Positions 53,640-62,641 of a DNA stretch of 64,000 nucleotides are shown in pieces. The translations under genes and the position numbers were made by a program. The DNA is from Pseudomonadales bacterium (GTDB taxonomy: Bacteria; Pseudomonadota; Gammaproteobacteria; Pseudomonadales; Porticoccaceae), in assembly GCA_024234435.1 (NCBI GenBank), contig JACKOF010000001.1, positions 434,001 to 498,000 of the forward strand, written 5' to 3'. A model generated the notes under the pieces. The model searched no databases, was not told the DNA's origin, and saw only the letters and a program-made list of their open reading frames with translations. Each line of letters opens with the position of its first letter. Position 1 is the first letter of the stretch.

Positions 53640-55400
53640 ATGAAAGAAATTTCAATACCCGTATTAATTGTGGGGGGCGCTGGCAGCGGCCTCTCGTCTG
53701 CGATTTTTTTGTCACGGCTCGGTATTAAGTCATATCTGGTAGAAAAATACCCGACAACCTCTCCTGCGCCTAAAGCGCACTACCTGAACGCTCGCACTAT
53801 GGAAATTTTTCGCGAGATAGGCCTCAGTGAAACGATTTATGAGCGCAGTACCCCTGCAGAAAATATGGCGTCGGTAGGTTGGTATACTTCGTTGGGTGGC
53901 AACGGCCCGCTGGATGGTAAAACCATTCATGTTATGGATGCTTTTGGCGGCGGCAGTCTCAAAGGGAAGTATGAAAAGCACAGTCCCTGCTGGCCTGCAA
54001 ATTATGCGCAGTTACACCTTGAGCCAGTGATGTATGAGTTTGCCTGTCAGCAGGAGTTAATAGATCTCAATTTTGGCCATGAACTGGTCGACTTTGAACA
54101 GAGCCCAGAAGGCGTAACGGCAGAGATCCTTGTTCGGGAAACGGGTGAGCATTACCGGGTTAAAGCGGAGTACATGCTCGGTTGTGATGGCGGACGCTTT
54201 GTCGGTGAAAAGCTGGGAATCAAAATGGAAGGTATCGAACGGCTGTTCGATATGATTTCTGTGCATTTCAAAGCCGATTTCTCGCAGTATCTGGACGACG
54301 ATTCACCCATGATTCGCTGGTTTATCAACCCCGAGAATGGCGGTTCCTGGGGTAGTGGTGTCATGGTGGCTATGGGGCCGAGCAACTATGATCGTCATTC
54401 TGAGGAGTGGTTAATGCATTTCTCGTTTGACCCAGATACGGTAGATTTTATCGAGCTGGACGAGCTTGTGGAGAAAATTAAGGAGTTGCTCAGAATCCCC
54501 GCCGATTCCGCCATTGAGGTGATGCACACCAACAAGTGGAAAGTGCAGGGAGTTTTGGCGGAACGCTTCAGGGATGGACGGGTATTTCTGGTGGGAGACT
54601 CGGCTCACAGGCATCCCCCCACCACCGGTCTCGGTCTCAACTCGGCAATTCAGGATACCCATAATCTGACCTGGAAGCTGGCGAGTGTACTTAAAGGAGA
54701 AGCTGATGAAAGTCTGCTCGACTCCTATGAGGCTGAGCGTCGCGCAGTTACCGGACGCAATGTCAGCTGGGCACTGTTTACTTTCCAGAATCATCTGGTG
54801 ATAGATGCCGGTCTTGGCATGATTCCAGGGGCACCGATCGAGGTTAATCGTCAGGCAATGCTGAACCTGTTTGCCGACACGGATGACGGTGCCAGTCGTA
54901 GAGCCCGTCTTGAGGAAGTCATTAAAACACAACGTGCGGAGTTCCAGGCTCAGGATAGAGAGATTGGTTTTAGCTACGAATGCGGTGCAGTGATAAGTGA
55001 CGGCACCCCGCTACCGGAAAAAAGCCCGATGGGAGACGACTATATCCCCACTACAAGGCCCGGGCATCGACTTCCTCATGCCTGGGTGCAATTGAATGGC
55101 AAGCGGATTTCCACCCTGGATCTGGTAGAAGGTAAAACGTTCGCACTGATTACCGGGCCAGAGAATGCTGAATGGAAAGCGTCTGCTGCGAAGGCGAGTG
55201 TGCCGGTTAAGGTTGTCTCTATAGGGGCTGCCGGTGCGGATTATCTCGACCTCAACGGGGAATGGCAGGAGGTGTCGGGTATCAGTGATGCTGGTGCCGT
55301 GCTGGTTCGTCCGGACAATCATGTAGGTTGGCGTTCTGTTGAGGCTGTCAGCAATCCCAATATTGCTGATATCGTGGATCAGATTCTGGGTAAAAAATAA
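53640..55400 (+). CDS. Class A FAD-dependent monooxygenase (PheA/TfdB-like) 2
   Basis: A 586-residue flavin hydroxylase with PVLIVGGAGSGLSSAIFLSRLG (GxGxxG), LGCDGGRFVGEKLG (DG motif) and VFLVGDSAHRHPPTTGLGLN (GD motif), then a thioredoxin-like C-terminal domain ending in LVRPDNHVGWRS. It would hydroxylate an aromatic or phenolic substrate, perhaps upstream of ring cleavage by the extradiol-like protein. It shares the architecture with the 31779 protein but differs in length and detail (TSLGGNGPLDG segment), so the two probably act on different intermediates. The 215-nt upstream gap shows no gene. Confidence 0.92.
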   Translation: MKEISIPVLIVGGAGSGLSSAIFLSRLGIKSYLVEKYPTTSPAPKAHYLNARTMEIFREIGLSETIYERSTPAENMASVGWYTSLGGNGPLDGKTIHVMDAFGGGSLKGKYEKHSPCWPANYAQLHLEPVMYEFACQQELIDLNFGHELVDFEQSPEGVTAEILVRETGEHYRVKAEYMLGCDGGRFVGEKLGIKMEGIERLFDMISVHFKADFSQYLDDDSPMIRWFINPENGGSWGSGVMVAMGPSNYDRHSEEWLMHFSFDPDTVDFIELDELVEKIKELLRIPADSAIEVMHTNKWKVQGVLAERFRDGRVFLVGDSAHRHPPTTGLGLNSAIQDTHNLTWKLASVLKGEADESLLDSYEAERRAVTGRNVSWALFTFQNHLVIDAGLGMIPGAPIEVNRQAMLNLFADTDDGASRRARLEEVIKTQRAEFQAQDREIGFSYECGAVISDGTPLPEKSPMGDDYIPTTRPGHRLPHAWVQLNGKRISTLDLVEGKTFALITGPENAEWKASAAKASVPVKVVSIGAAGADYLDLNGEWQEVSGISDAGAVLVRPDNHVGWRSVEAVSNPNIADIVDQILGKK

Positions 55401-55468
55401 GACTTCCCTAATGGTTTTAGTCACGGGTGTCGATCTTCACAGCAGTGCTGTTAACAGGAAAGGGTGCA

Positions 55469-56224
55469 ATGAATTTTAAAGATAAAACATACATAGTAAC
55501 CGGTGGCGCAAGCGGAGTGGGAGAGGCGGGTGTTACGCTTTTGGCACAGGCCGGGGCCAACGTCGTCATCGCCGACTTAAATGAAGAAAAAGCTGAGAAT
55601 CTGTGTGCTTCTCTGGCGGCCGGACCGGGCAGTGTTACCTTTACTAAAACAGATGTCGCCAACGAAGACAGCGTTATTAACATGGTGAATACGACGGTTG
55701 AAACCTATGGTAGCCTTGATGGTGCGTTCAATAATGCGGGCTACCCACAGTCGAGCAAGGTCGCCGCGGACCTGTCGTTGGAAGAGTGGAATAAATGTGT
55801 GGGGATCAATCTGACCGGGGTATTTCTCTGCATTAAGCATGAGTTGCGGGCAATGCTTAAGTCTGGTGGTGGCTCGATAGTGAACACGGCTTCTGCTGCT
55901 GGTGTTGTGGCCTTTCCACAATCAACGGAATATGCAGCAGCAAAGCACGGCGTGTGCGGACTGACAAAAGCGGTTGCTATTGATTACTCAAGCCAGAATA
56001 TCCGCGTCAATGCCATATTACCTGGTGCTATTGCGACCCCAATGTTGCTGGAAAAAGTTGCGGAAGTTCCTGAGTTGAAAACGTATCTGGAGTCGGTTCA
56101 TCCCATTGGTCGATTTGGGCAGCCAGAAGAAATTGCTCAAATGGCTATCTGGTTGTTGTCTGATTTGGCTTCCTTTGTAACGGGGTCTTGTTTGTCTGTT
56201 GATGGCGGCTATGTCGCCGGTTAA
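55469..56224 (+). CDS. SDR-family oxidoreductase 4
   Basis: A 251-residue SDR with VTGGASGVGEAGVTLLAQAG, AFNNAGYPQ, the catalytic VNTASAAGVVAFPQSTEYAAAK and the C-terminal SCLSVDGGYVAG. AGGAAAGG precedes ATG 55469; the frame start at 55427 is upstream of that site. It is the SDR of the second SDR-AttH pair; the AttH-like gene follows after 30 nt. Ser in NTAS/A and Tyr/Lys are present. Confidence 0.92.
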   Translation: MNFKDKTYIVTGGASGVGEAGVTLLAQAGANVVIADLNEEKAENLCASLAAGPGSVTFTKTDVANEDSVINMVNTTVETYGSLDGAFNNAGYPQSSKVAADLSLEEWNKCVGINLTGVFLCIKHELRAMLKSGGGSIVNTASAAGVVAFPQSTEYAAAKHGVCGLTKAVAIDYSSQNIRVNAILPGAIATPMLLEKVAEVPELKTYLESVHPIGRFGQPEEIAQMAIWLLSDLASFVTGSCLSVDGGYVAG

Positions 56225-56254
56225 ACATCTTGATTTTCAGACTCTGGATTATTT

Positions 56255-57178
56255 ATGAACAGCAGACTAAACCCGGAAGCCTATTGCGCGGCAAACGAAC
56301 ATCCTCTTTGGAATCAAAGTCATTATTTTACATTCTATGATCCGGATTCCCGCATAGGCTGCTTTATTCGCGCGGGTATTATGGAGAACAAACAGGAAAG
56401 TAATTCATGGCTGGTATTCTTCAAAGACGGCTTGCCGCTGTATACCCGGATTAACATGAACCTGCCATATACCTCCGCGCGCATGGAGAATGGCATCGAA
56501 ATAGCGGGCATGAAAATTCTTGGCGTTGATGCGCAAAAGCGCGCGAGTATCAGCTTTCAAGATCGGGATTTCAGTTTTGATTTAACCTTCACCGCTATCC
56601 ACCCCATGCATGACTCTATCGCCATGACTCGGGATAACGATGGCGCTTTTGCCGAGAATATTGCTACTGCACATCTGGAAGGACCTTGTTCTGTAAGCGG
56701 CGAGTTGAGGTTGCGAGATGGTCTGGACGTTTCAATATCCAATGGCCGTGGTTTCCGGGATCTGGCAGTTGGGCCGAGAGATTGGGATGGTTTAAAACAC
56801 TATCGTTTGGCTTGGCCTTTATTTGACAACAATGTGTCTGCGGTCTGTGTTCATGGCATTTCTCTGAAAGGTGAAAATGCTTACATGAAAATGGTGAATA
56901 ATGGTAAAGAATGGCGTCAGGTCACCTCTGTTGATGAGAAGATCACCTATTCAGAAAGCCTGTTTATCGAACGTGTTCGGTGGGATATCGAAGATGAAGA
57001 TGGCAAAAAATATGGTTTTAGTGGCAGGTCGCTGTTTAGCTGGCATTTTCCGGTAGATACGTTTATCTGTACAGAATCCATGATGGAATATCGTCTCGAT
57101 GACGGTACTATTGGCTACGGTCTTGGGGAATGCGGTTTCCGCCTGCCCTGGGATTTTCAAATTCCTTCTGCTGGTTAA
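56255..57178 (+). CDS. AttH/CrtC-like lipocalin-fold protein, copy 2 (motif lost)
   Basis: A 307-residue paralogue of the proteins at 44352 and 61666. It aligns with copy 3 through RDLAVGPRDWDG against RDHSWGVRKWGA, so the conserved His and Trp are replaced by Leu170 and Val172, while Arg168, Asp169 and Gly173 remain. If the pair is catalytic this copy is inactive or has changed its chemistry; it may bind a ligand or regulate a partner. Its stop is 34 nt before the MDR gene, and it sits in the long operon 52382-62613. Confidence 0.78.
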   Translation: MNSRLNPEAYCAANEHPLWNQSHYFTFYDPDSRIGCFIRAGIMENKQESNSWLVFFKDGLPLYTRINMNLPYTSARMENGIEIAGMKILGVDAQKRASISFQDRDFSFDLTFTAIHPMHDSIAMTRDNDGAFAENIATAHLEGPCSVSGELRLRDGLDVSISNGRGFRDLAVGPRDWDGLKHYRLAWPLFDNNVSAVCVHGISLKGENAYMKMVNNGKEWRQVTSVDEKITYSESLFIERVRWDIEDEDGKKYGFSGRSLFSWHFPVDTFICTESMMEYRLDDGTIGYGLGECGFRLPWDFQIPSAG

Positions 57179-57212
57179 GGCAGAAATTACCTACTTGTTA
57201 CCAGGAGTTAAT

Positions 57213-58214
57213 ATGAAAGCCTGTTTTGTGAAAGCACCCTGCAGCCTTGAGAGTTTTCAATACATCGATTTGCCTGATCCAACACCCGCGTCCAATCAGG
57301 TGCTGGTTCGCTGGCATGCCAGTTCACTGAACTACCATGATTACATTGTGGTATCTGGAATTAAACCCACCAAAGGCGAAGGCATTGTCCCAATGTCTGA
57401 TGGTGCTGGTGAGGTTGTTGCGGTGGGTTCGAATGTTAAAAAGTGGGCCGTAGGTGACAAAGTGATGTCTTTGTTCTTCCCCGATTGGATAGATGGAGCT
57501 GGTACCCCTGAAACTATTGCCAAAATCCCTGGTGACAGCTGTGATGGTTATGGTGCCGAACTTTGTGCTGTGGATGAACATTCTCTGACGTTGATGCCGG
57601 AAGGTTACAGTTATACAGAAGCGGCAACATTACCTTGCGCCGCGTTAACTGCCTGGCGTAGTCTTTTTGCCGATTGTGATCTGCAATTTGGTGACAAAGT
57701 ATTAATTGAAGGTAGTGGTGGTTTCTCCATTTTTGCGCTTCAGTTTGCGAAAGCGGCGGGCGCTACTGTGTTTGCGACATCCTCCTCCAATGAAAAGCTC
57801 GAGCGCATGAAAGCTTTAGGTGCCGATGTACTGATTAATTACAAAGAAACACCAGAGTGGGGCCAAAAGGTCTATGAGCTTTCTGGTGGGGGCGTTGATC
57901 ATGCGTTGGACGTAGGAGGTAGTACGCTGAACCAATCTATTACGGCTTGCCGTATTGGTGGCAATGTTTCGTCTGTTGGTATTCTCGAAGGTTTCGGCGC
58001 AGAAGTGAACCTGAGCTTGATGATCCACAGACAGATTCAGATCAAAACCGTGATGGTGGGTAACCGCAGAATGCAAGAAGACATGGTGAAAGCTATTAAT
58101 GCCAGTGGTATCAAACCGGTCATTGATTCTACTTATAAGCTCAGCGAGCTTGCCGATGCTTTCCGTCACCAGATTGCTGGTAAGCATTTTGGCAAGATTG
58201 TGGTCGAGTATTGA
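57213..58214 (+). CDS. Zinc-free MDR alcohol dehydrogenase / quinone oxidoreductase
   Basis: A 333-residue medium-chain reductase. ATG 57213 follows AGGAG by 7 nt; the longer frame from 57099 overlaps the AttH gene and is rejected. It has SSLNYHDYIVVSG at the substrate loop and GSGGFSIFALQFAKAAGA at the cofactor loop. The structural zinc cysteines are absent, so it belongs to the quinone-oxidoreductase-like MDR group. It would reduce an alkene/quinone or oxidise an alcohol with NADPH in the cytoplasm. Confidence 0.9.
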   Translation: MKACFVKAPCSLESFQYIDLPDPTPASNQVLVRWHASSLNYHDYIVVSGIKPTKGEGIVPMSDGAGEVVAVGSNVKKWAVGDKVMSLFFPDWIDGAGTPETIAKIPGDSCDGYGAELCAVDEHSLTLMPEGYSYTEAATLPCAALTAWRSLFADCDLQFGDKVLIEGSGGFSIFALQFAKAAGATVFATSSSNEKLERMKALGADVLINYKETPEWGQKVYELSGGGVDHALDVGGSTLNQSITACRIGGNVSSVGILEGFGAEVNLSLMIHRQIQIKTVMVGNRRMQEDMVKAINASGIKPVIDSTYKLSELADAFRHQIAGKHFGKIVVEY

Positions 58215-58248
58215 GCGTGTTGTATTAGGTGACATGGGGGAGCGAATC

Positions 58249-58599
58249 ATGACAGAGCCGACGACCTTACCTAAAGGGTTTGAGGACTTGGAGAAGTTCG
58301 TTCCTTTCTGGGCCGGTAAAACCAATGATATTCGCTGGGACCAGCGCTCACGAGCGTCGATGGAAGAGATTTCAGAATTTTACGATGCCATGCTTGGACG
58401 GGCTGAGGATGCGCTATCCTGGCTCGAGGACTATGGGCTTGATGCGATGCCGGAGGAAGAAGGAAGATTATTTTGCTTGCTGCTTTCATTGGTGCATGCC
58501 TCTATGTCTGTTGAGTTACACAAGCAGCCCCGGGCTCGGCTCTCGCCCTTTCCACACAATATTCACATTGAAAAAGGCCCCTCGCCCTTCGGTGGGTGA
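58249..58599 (+). CDS. Small protein paired with Rieske oxygenase (copy 2)
   Basis: A 116-residue helical protein, paralogue of the protein at 37458 (shared LPKGFEDLEKF, SMEEISEFYDAMLGRAEDA, DAMPEEE, SMSVELH and GPSPFGG). Same length, so the pair has been kept intact. GGGAG precedes ATG 58249 by 9 nt. It precedes the second Rieske gene by 23 nt, whereas in the first locus it follows the Rieske gene: order differs but pairing is retained. Function unknown; oxygenase accessory inferred. Confidence 0.78.
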   Translation: MTEPTTLPKGFEDLEKFVPFWAGKTNDIRWDQRSRASMEEISEFYDAMLGRAEDALSWLEDYGLDAMPEEEGRLFCLLLSLVHASMSVELHKQPRARLSPFPHNIHIEKGPSPFGG

Positions 58600-58622
58600 A
58601 TGGGTTTTTTCAGGAGGGTTTG

Positions 58623-59891
58623 ATGGATGACAAAGTAAGGCAGAGCGCCAAGCGAGAGTTTCCTTCATTAACGGTACCCAACGGTTTGGGTACCGCGCCA
58701 GTCTCTGTAGAACCCTATATTTCTGAAGAGTGGTATCAGCTTGAGCGTGAACGAGTATTTGGACGTGCCTGGTTGTGCATGGGCAGAGTTGAACAGTTGC
58801 CAGAGTCAGACACCTTTTTTGTTAAAGATGTGGAAGTCTGCGACGCCTTTGTGTTGGTAACCCGCGATAAGCAGGACAGGATTCGGGCATTCCACAATGT
58901 CTGCTCTCATCGCGCCAACATGTTGGTACTTGAACGACATGGAAAGGGCAGCCGGTTTGTCTGTAATTATCATCGCTGGACATACCGCAACAATGGCGAC
59001 TGCATGGGGGTGCCTGACAGAGAGAGCTTTTTCGATCTCGATTTGGATAAGTGTGGCCTTACTCCCATCGCCTGCGAAGTGTGGGAAGGCTGGATATTCA
59101 TTAATTTGCAAACAAAGCCGGAAGTGTCGCTCGAAGAATTTTTGGGAGAATTTGGTCGTTCGTTTAAGGGGCTTCCAGCGCCTTCGGCGGATAATGCGAG
59201 TGTTATCTCTGCAACGCAGAATGCTAACTGGAAAATCACCGCGGATGCTTTTGCCGAGTCTTATCACGTACCTTGTTTGCATACGAATACCCTTGGCACA
59301 ACATTTTCGAATAAAAGTAACCCTTTTTCTAAACCCTTACATGCGAGAAATTTAGGCTCGCATAGGGCGATGACCACGTTTGGCAACCCCGATTATCAGA
59401 TACCTGACAGCGCGGCTGTTGAGAAACTGGCTTACGCGGGAATTGATTCTGGAAATGTGCTTGGTGCGGCTGACAAGAGCGATGTCGAAACGATAATGAA
59501 CCATCCATCGGTTAATCCAAGCAAGGCAACTGACTGGGCCACGGAGATAGGTTGGCTGTTTCCAAATTACATTATCTTTTACTCCCCTGGTGGTTTTTTC
59601 ACGATGGAGTTTTGGCCCGCCTCACGTAAAACCACGCGTTGGGAAGCGCGATTGTTTGCGCCAAAGGCAAGAAATGTTAAACAACGCCTTCAGCAAGAGC
59701 ACCACACTTGCCGGTTTGCTGAAATATTTCTTGAGGATGTGGGCAATCTTGATCGCCAACAGCTGGCAATGGAGTCGCGGGCAAAGAGCCATATGATTTT
59801 GCAAGATGCCGAGTTTATGCTGCGCCATAATCACGAAGCGATAAAGCGCTGGGTTGAGGCTGACAGCGTACGCGACGCGTTGAATGAATGA
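58623..59891 (+). CDS. Rieske ring-hydroxylating oxygenase alpha subunit 2
   Basis: A 422-residue Rieske oxygenase. Ligands of [2Fe-2S]: Cys94, His96, Cys114, His117 (CSHRANM, CNYHRWTY). The mononuclear iron His215 and His220 are in AESYHVPCLHT. It is paralogous to the 37805 protein through the whole length (MGRVEQLPE, EGWIFINLQTKPEVSLEEFLG). ATG 58623 follows CAGGAGGG. No beta subunit, ferredoxin or reductase is nearby, so electrons must come from elsewhere. Adjacent to a ketosteroid-dehydrogenase-like flavoprotein. Confidence 0.93.
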   Translation: MDDKVRQSAKREFPSLTVPNGLGTAPVSVEPYISEEWYQLERERVFGRAWLCMGRVEQLPESDTFFVKDVEVCDAFVLVTRDKQDRIRAFHNVCSHRANMLVLERHGKGSRFVCNYHRWTYRNNGDCMGVPDRESFFDLDLDKCGLTPIACEVWEGWIFINLQTKPEVSLEEFLGEFGRSFKGLPAPSADNASVISATQNANWKITADAFAESYHVPCLHTNTLGTTFSNKSNPFSKPLHARNLGSHRAMTTFGNPDYQIPDSAAVEKLAYAGIDSGNVLGAADKSDVETIMNHPSVNPSKATDWATEIGWLFPNYIIFYSPGGFFTMEFWPASRKTTRWEARLFAPKARNVKQRLQQEHHTCRFAEIFLEDVGNLDRQQLAMESRAKSHMILQDAEFMLRHNHEAIKRWVEADSVRDALNE

Positions 59892-59983
59892 TGAATCGAT
59901 AACTAAAAATAACATATTTCCAAATAACATTACTGCTCGAGTCGTATTGTTTGAGCTAATCAAGAATTAATAAGGGGTGAATA

Positions 59984-61642
59984 ATGAGTGCCGACCTAAT
60001 TGTAGTGGGCTCTGGTGCCGGAGGGTTGACTGCTGCGACAGTCGCAGCCCTTCATGGCTTGGATGTCGTGCTGCTGGAGGCAACCGAATATTTTGGCGGC
60101 ACGACAGCTTGTTCCGGTGGGGGTGTCTGGGTGCCCGCCAATCGATACCAGAAAAGTCTGGGTATTGATGATGATTTTGTGATGGCTGAACGCTATGTAA
60201 AGGCCATTCTTGGTGATGAATATAACGCAGAAAAGTTATCAGCTTATATTCATAAAGCCACAGAAATGCTCGATTACATGGAAGACAACACAGAGCTTAA
60301 ACTGACCGCTACCAACTTTCCCGATTATGAGCCGTCTGAGCCGGGTCACAACATCGGGCGTTGCCTGTTAACAGCAGAATACAGTGGCACGTTGCTTGGG
60401 CCATTATTTGACAAGCTGCGTCCGCCGATCCCTGAGATGGGGTTATTTGGCAGTATGCAGCTGAACCCTGCGGATGCAGTGGCAATGCAGCAATGGCGTC
60501 AATCATTTGCTGCGTTTAAAACGACGGTTTCGAGATTTTTCAGCTTTGTTATGGATAAATTGAAATATGGTCGCGGTACCTTTTTGGCCAACGGTAATGC
60601 GCTTGCTGCCCGTCTTCTGAAATCTGCAGAGGATGCGGGGGTCACACTTCGTCACAACGCGCGAGTGCGCGACTTGCTTGTGGACAATAACAGGGTGGTG
60701 GGGGTTGTCGTAGAGATCAATGGCGTGAGAGAAGAAATCCGTGCGGACAAAGCGGTTATTCTTGCCAGCGGTGGCTTTGGCGCCAACCCGGAAATGCGGG
60801 CAAGGTACATTCCACAAACAGCGGCTGGCTACAATGTGCAACCGGAAGGCAGTCGCGGCGACGGTATTATCATGGCGCAAAAGGCCGGTGGGGTGTTTAA
60901 AGCGGACAATGTAGCGAATGCTATCTGGGTGCCAGCCTCGAAATGCCAACGGAGTGATGGCAGCACAGCCATTTTCCCTTCGTTATTTTTTGACCGTCAT
61001 TCCCCAGGCAGCATGATGGTGGATGCCGCTACGGGTAAACGTTTCCTGAACGAGGGGTTTCACTACCAATCTTTTGGTGAGAATTGCGCGCGCCTGGGTG
61101 TTGAAAAAGTCTGGTTGCTGGCAGATTCCCGTTTTATCAAAAAGTATGGCATGGGAATGGTAAAACCCTGGCCCTTTCCGAAGAAATCCTGGATTAAAAA
61201 AGGCTACCTGATCAAGGCTGACTCCATTAAGGCTCTGGCCGATTCCATCGGTGTGGAAGCTGTGGTGCTTGAAGATACGTTTGCGCACTTTAATCAAGAT
61301 GCACAGCAGGGAAAAGATTCTGAATTTGGTCGTGGGGAAGATGCTTACTCGGCTTATATGGGGGATGCCGCCCACCAGCCAAACCCCGGATTGGCACCGC
61401 TCGATAAACCGCCATTCTATGCCCTTGAAATACGCCCCAGTGATCTGTGTACACTGGCTGGAGTGGAAACAAATGCACTTGCTCAGGTGGTTAGCGAAGA
61501 CGGCTCGGTAATTGAAGGATTGTATGCGGTGGGGATAGACGCCAATACTGTGATGCGCTATTATCCCGGTGGTGGTACCAGCCTTGGGCCCGCCATGACG
61601 TTTGCTTATATCGCGGCAAAGCATATTGCTGAAACCCGCTAA
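59984..61642 (+). CDS. FAD-binding dehydrogenase, 3-ketosteroid dehydrogenase-like
   Basis: A 552-residue FAD_binding_2 flavoprotein. The N-terminal motif VVGSGAGGLTAATVAALHG is at residues 7-25, then a FGGTTACSGGGVWVPAN FAD loop. Near the C terminus YYPGGGTSLGPAMTFAYIA matches the KstD signature, with Tyr527 at the position of the catalytic YPGPG tyrosine. The best inference is a dehydrogenase introducing a double bond next to a ring carbonyl in a steroid-, terpenoid- or cyclohexanone-like intermediate, using a quinone or other acceptor. Not a fumarate reductase (no heme domain). The AttH copy 3 gene follows after 23 nt. Confidence 0.87.
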   Translation: MSADLIVVGSGAGGLTAATVAALHGLDVVLLEATEYFGGTTACSGGGVWVPANRYQKSLGIDDDFVMAERYVKAILGDEYNAEKLSAYIHKATEMLDYMEDNTELKLTATNFPDYEPSEPGHNIGRCLLTAEYSGTLLGPLFDKLRPPIPEMGLFGSMQLNPADAVAMQQWRQSFAAFKTTVSRFFSFVMDKLKYGRGTFLANGNALAARLLKSAEDAGVTLRHNARVRDLLVDNNRVVGVVVEINGVREEIRADKAVILASGGFGANPEMRARYIPQTAAGYNVQPEGSRGDGIIMAQKAGGVFKADNVANAIWVPASKCQRSDGSTAIFPSLFFDRHSPGSMMVDAATGKRFLNEGFHYQSFGENCARLGVEKVWLLADSRFIKKYGMGMVKPWPFPKKSWIKKGYLIKADSIKALADSIGVEAVVLEDTFAHFNQDAQQGKDSEFGRGEDAYSAYMGDAAHQPNPGLAPLDKPPFYALEIRPSDLCTLAGVETNALAQVVSEDGSVIEGLYAVGIDANTVMRYYPGGGTSLGPAMTFAYIAAKHIAETR

Positions 61643-61665
61643 TATTCCAGTTTTGAGGTAAAAAA

Positions 61666-62613
61666 ATGTACCAGGATATTAAACTTGCTCGCCCTGACTT
61701 GGCGATTGACCCTGTCCACGATAACCGTCACAAATTGCCTGATGTTGAGTTTGCCAGGGAGTCTATTCCTTACATTGTTACGTTACCCGAAGAAGGCATT
61801 AAAGCGTTTATCTACACTTGGGTTAACAAAGACAGTGAAGCAGGTGCGGCTCTGGCTATTTTCGGGCCGGGAGTCGGTGACGAGCCGATTCAGCAGCGCC
61901 TGGCAGACCGGAAAGTGCCTGAAGATATGGATTTTTCCAATTGGCAAATTGACAACTTTTCAATGCGACAGGATCTTAAATTCCAGCATGCGGACTTGCG
62001 TTGGGAAACCGACACAGCATTGTTAGAATTCAGTTTCGATGCCATTCACCCTCCCTATGCGTATGGTGCCCATAAAGACGGTTGCCCTCAGTATGTGGCC
62101 ACTAATCGTATTGAGCAATCTGGTCGGGTTAAAGGCCGATTTGTGATAGACGGAAGGGAAATCCCTTTTGATAGTCACGGACATCGTGATCACAGCTGGG
62201 GTGTTCGTAAGTGGGGTGCTTTTCAATATTACAACTGGTTCCAGGGGCAAAGCTCCGACGGCAAAATAGCGATTAATTACTGGAAATATTTAGTAGCAGG
62301 TCGTGAGAATTTACGAGGTTATGTTTGTAAAGACGGTTTGCTGGCAGAAATCACCAAGCTGGATACAGATGTCACGTTTACCGATGATCTTCTGCAAGAA
62401 AAGCTGGTATCAATTATCCAGGATGAAGCAGGAAGAGAAACGGTGGTTAATGCCAACTTTTTTGCTCACTACAATCTTGTTCCGAGTGACGAATTGCACT
62501 TGATGGAGGGTGGCGCCAGTGCAACATTTGACGGCAAACCTGGCCGCGGGCAACTGGAAGTAGGCTGGCCACCAGAGTATGTTGATTTTGTGAAAAAGCA
62601 GGGGCCGTTCTAA
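61666..62613 (+). CDS. AttH/CrtC-like lipocalin-fold protein, copy 3
   Basis: A 315-residue paralogue of copies 1 and 2 with an intact GHRDHSWGVRKWG motif (His176, Trp178). Beta-rich, no signal peptide. Follows the KstD-like gene by 23 nt, the third oxidoreductase + AttH-like pairing in the window. Last gene of the long operon; a hairpin terminator follows. A hydratase/isomerase acting on the product of the preceding dehydrogenase is the leading inference. Confidence 0.78.
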   Translation: MYQDIKLARPDLAIDPVHDNRHKLPDVEFARESIPYIVTLPEEGIKAFIYTWVNKDSEAGAALAIFGPGVGDEPIQQRLADRKVPEDMDFSNWQIDNFSMRQDLKFQHADLRWETDTALLEFSFDAIHPPYAYGAHKDGCPQYVATNRIEQSGRVKGRFVIDGREIPFDSHGHRDHSWGVRKWGAFQYYNWFQGQSSDGKIAINYWKYLVAGRENLRGYVCKDGLLAEITKLDTDVTFTDDLLQEKLVSIIQDEAGRETVVNANFFAHYNLVPSDELHLMEGGASATFDGKPGRGQLEVGWPPEYVDFVKKQGPF

Positions 62614-62641
62614 TTCCGGCAGAAATAGTCAGAGCATTAGA

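Noticed and set aside
54411..54932. A 173-residue minus-strand frame inside flavin monooxygenase 2
   Set aside because: Fully antisense to the FAD-binding region with its GD motif; no start signal.
57099..57212. Longer N terminus for the MDR reductase
   Set aside because: It overlaps the AttH-like gene, while ATG 57213 directly follows AGGAG and begins the conserved fold.
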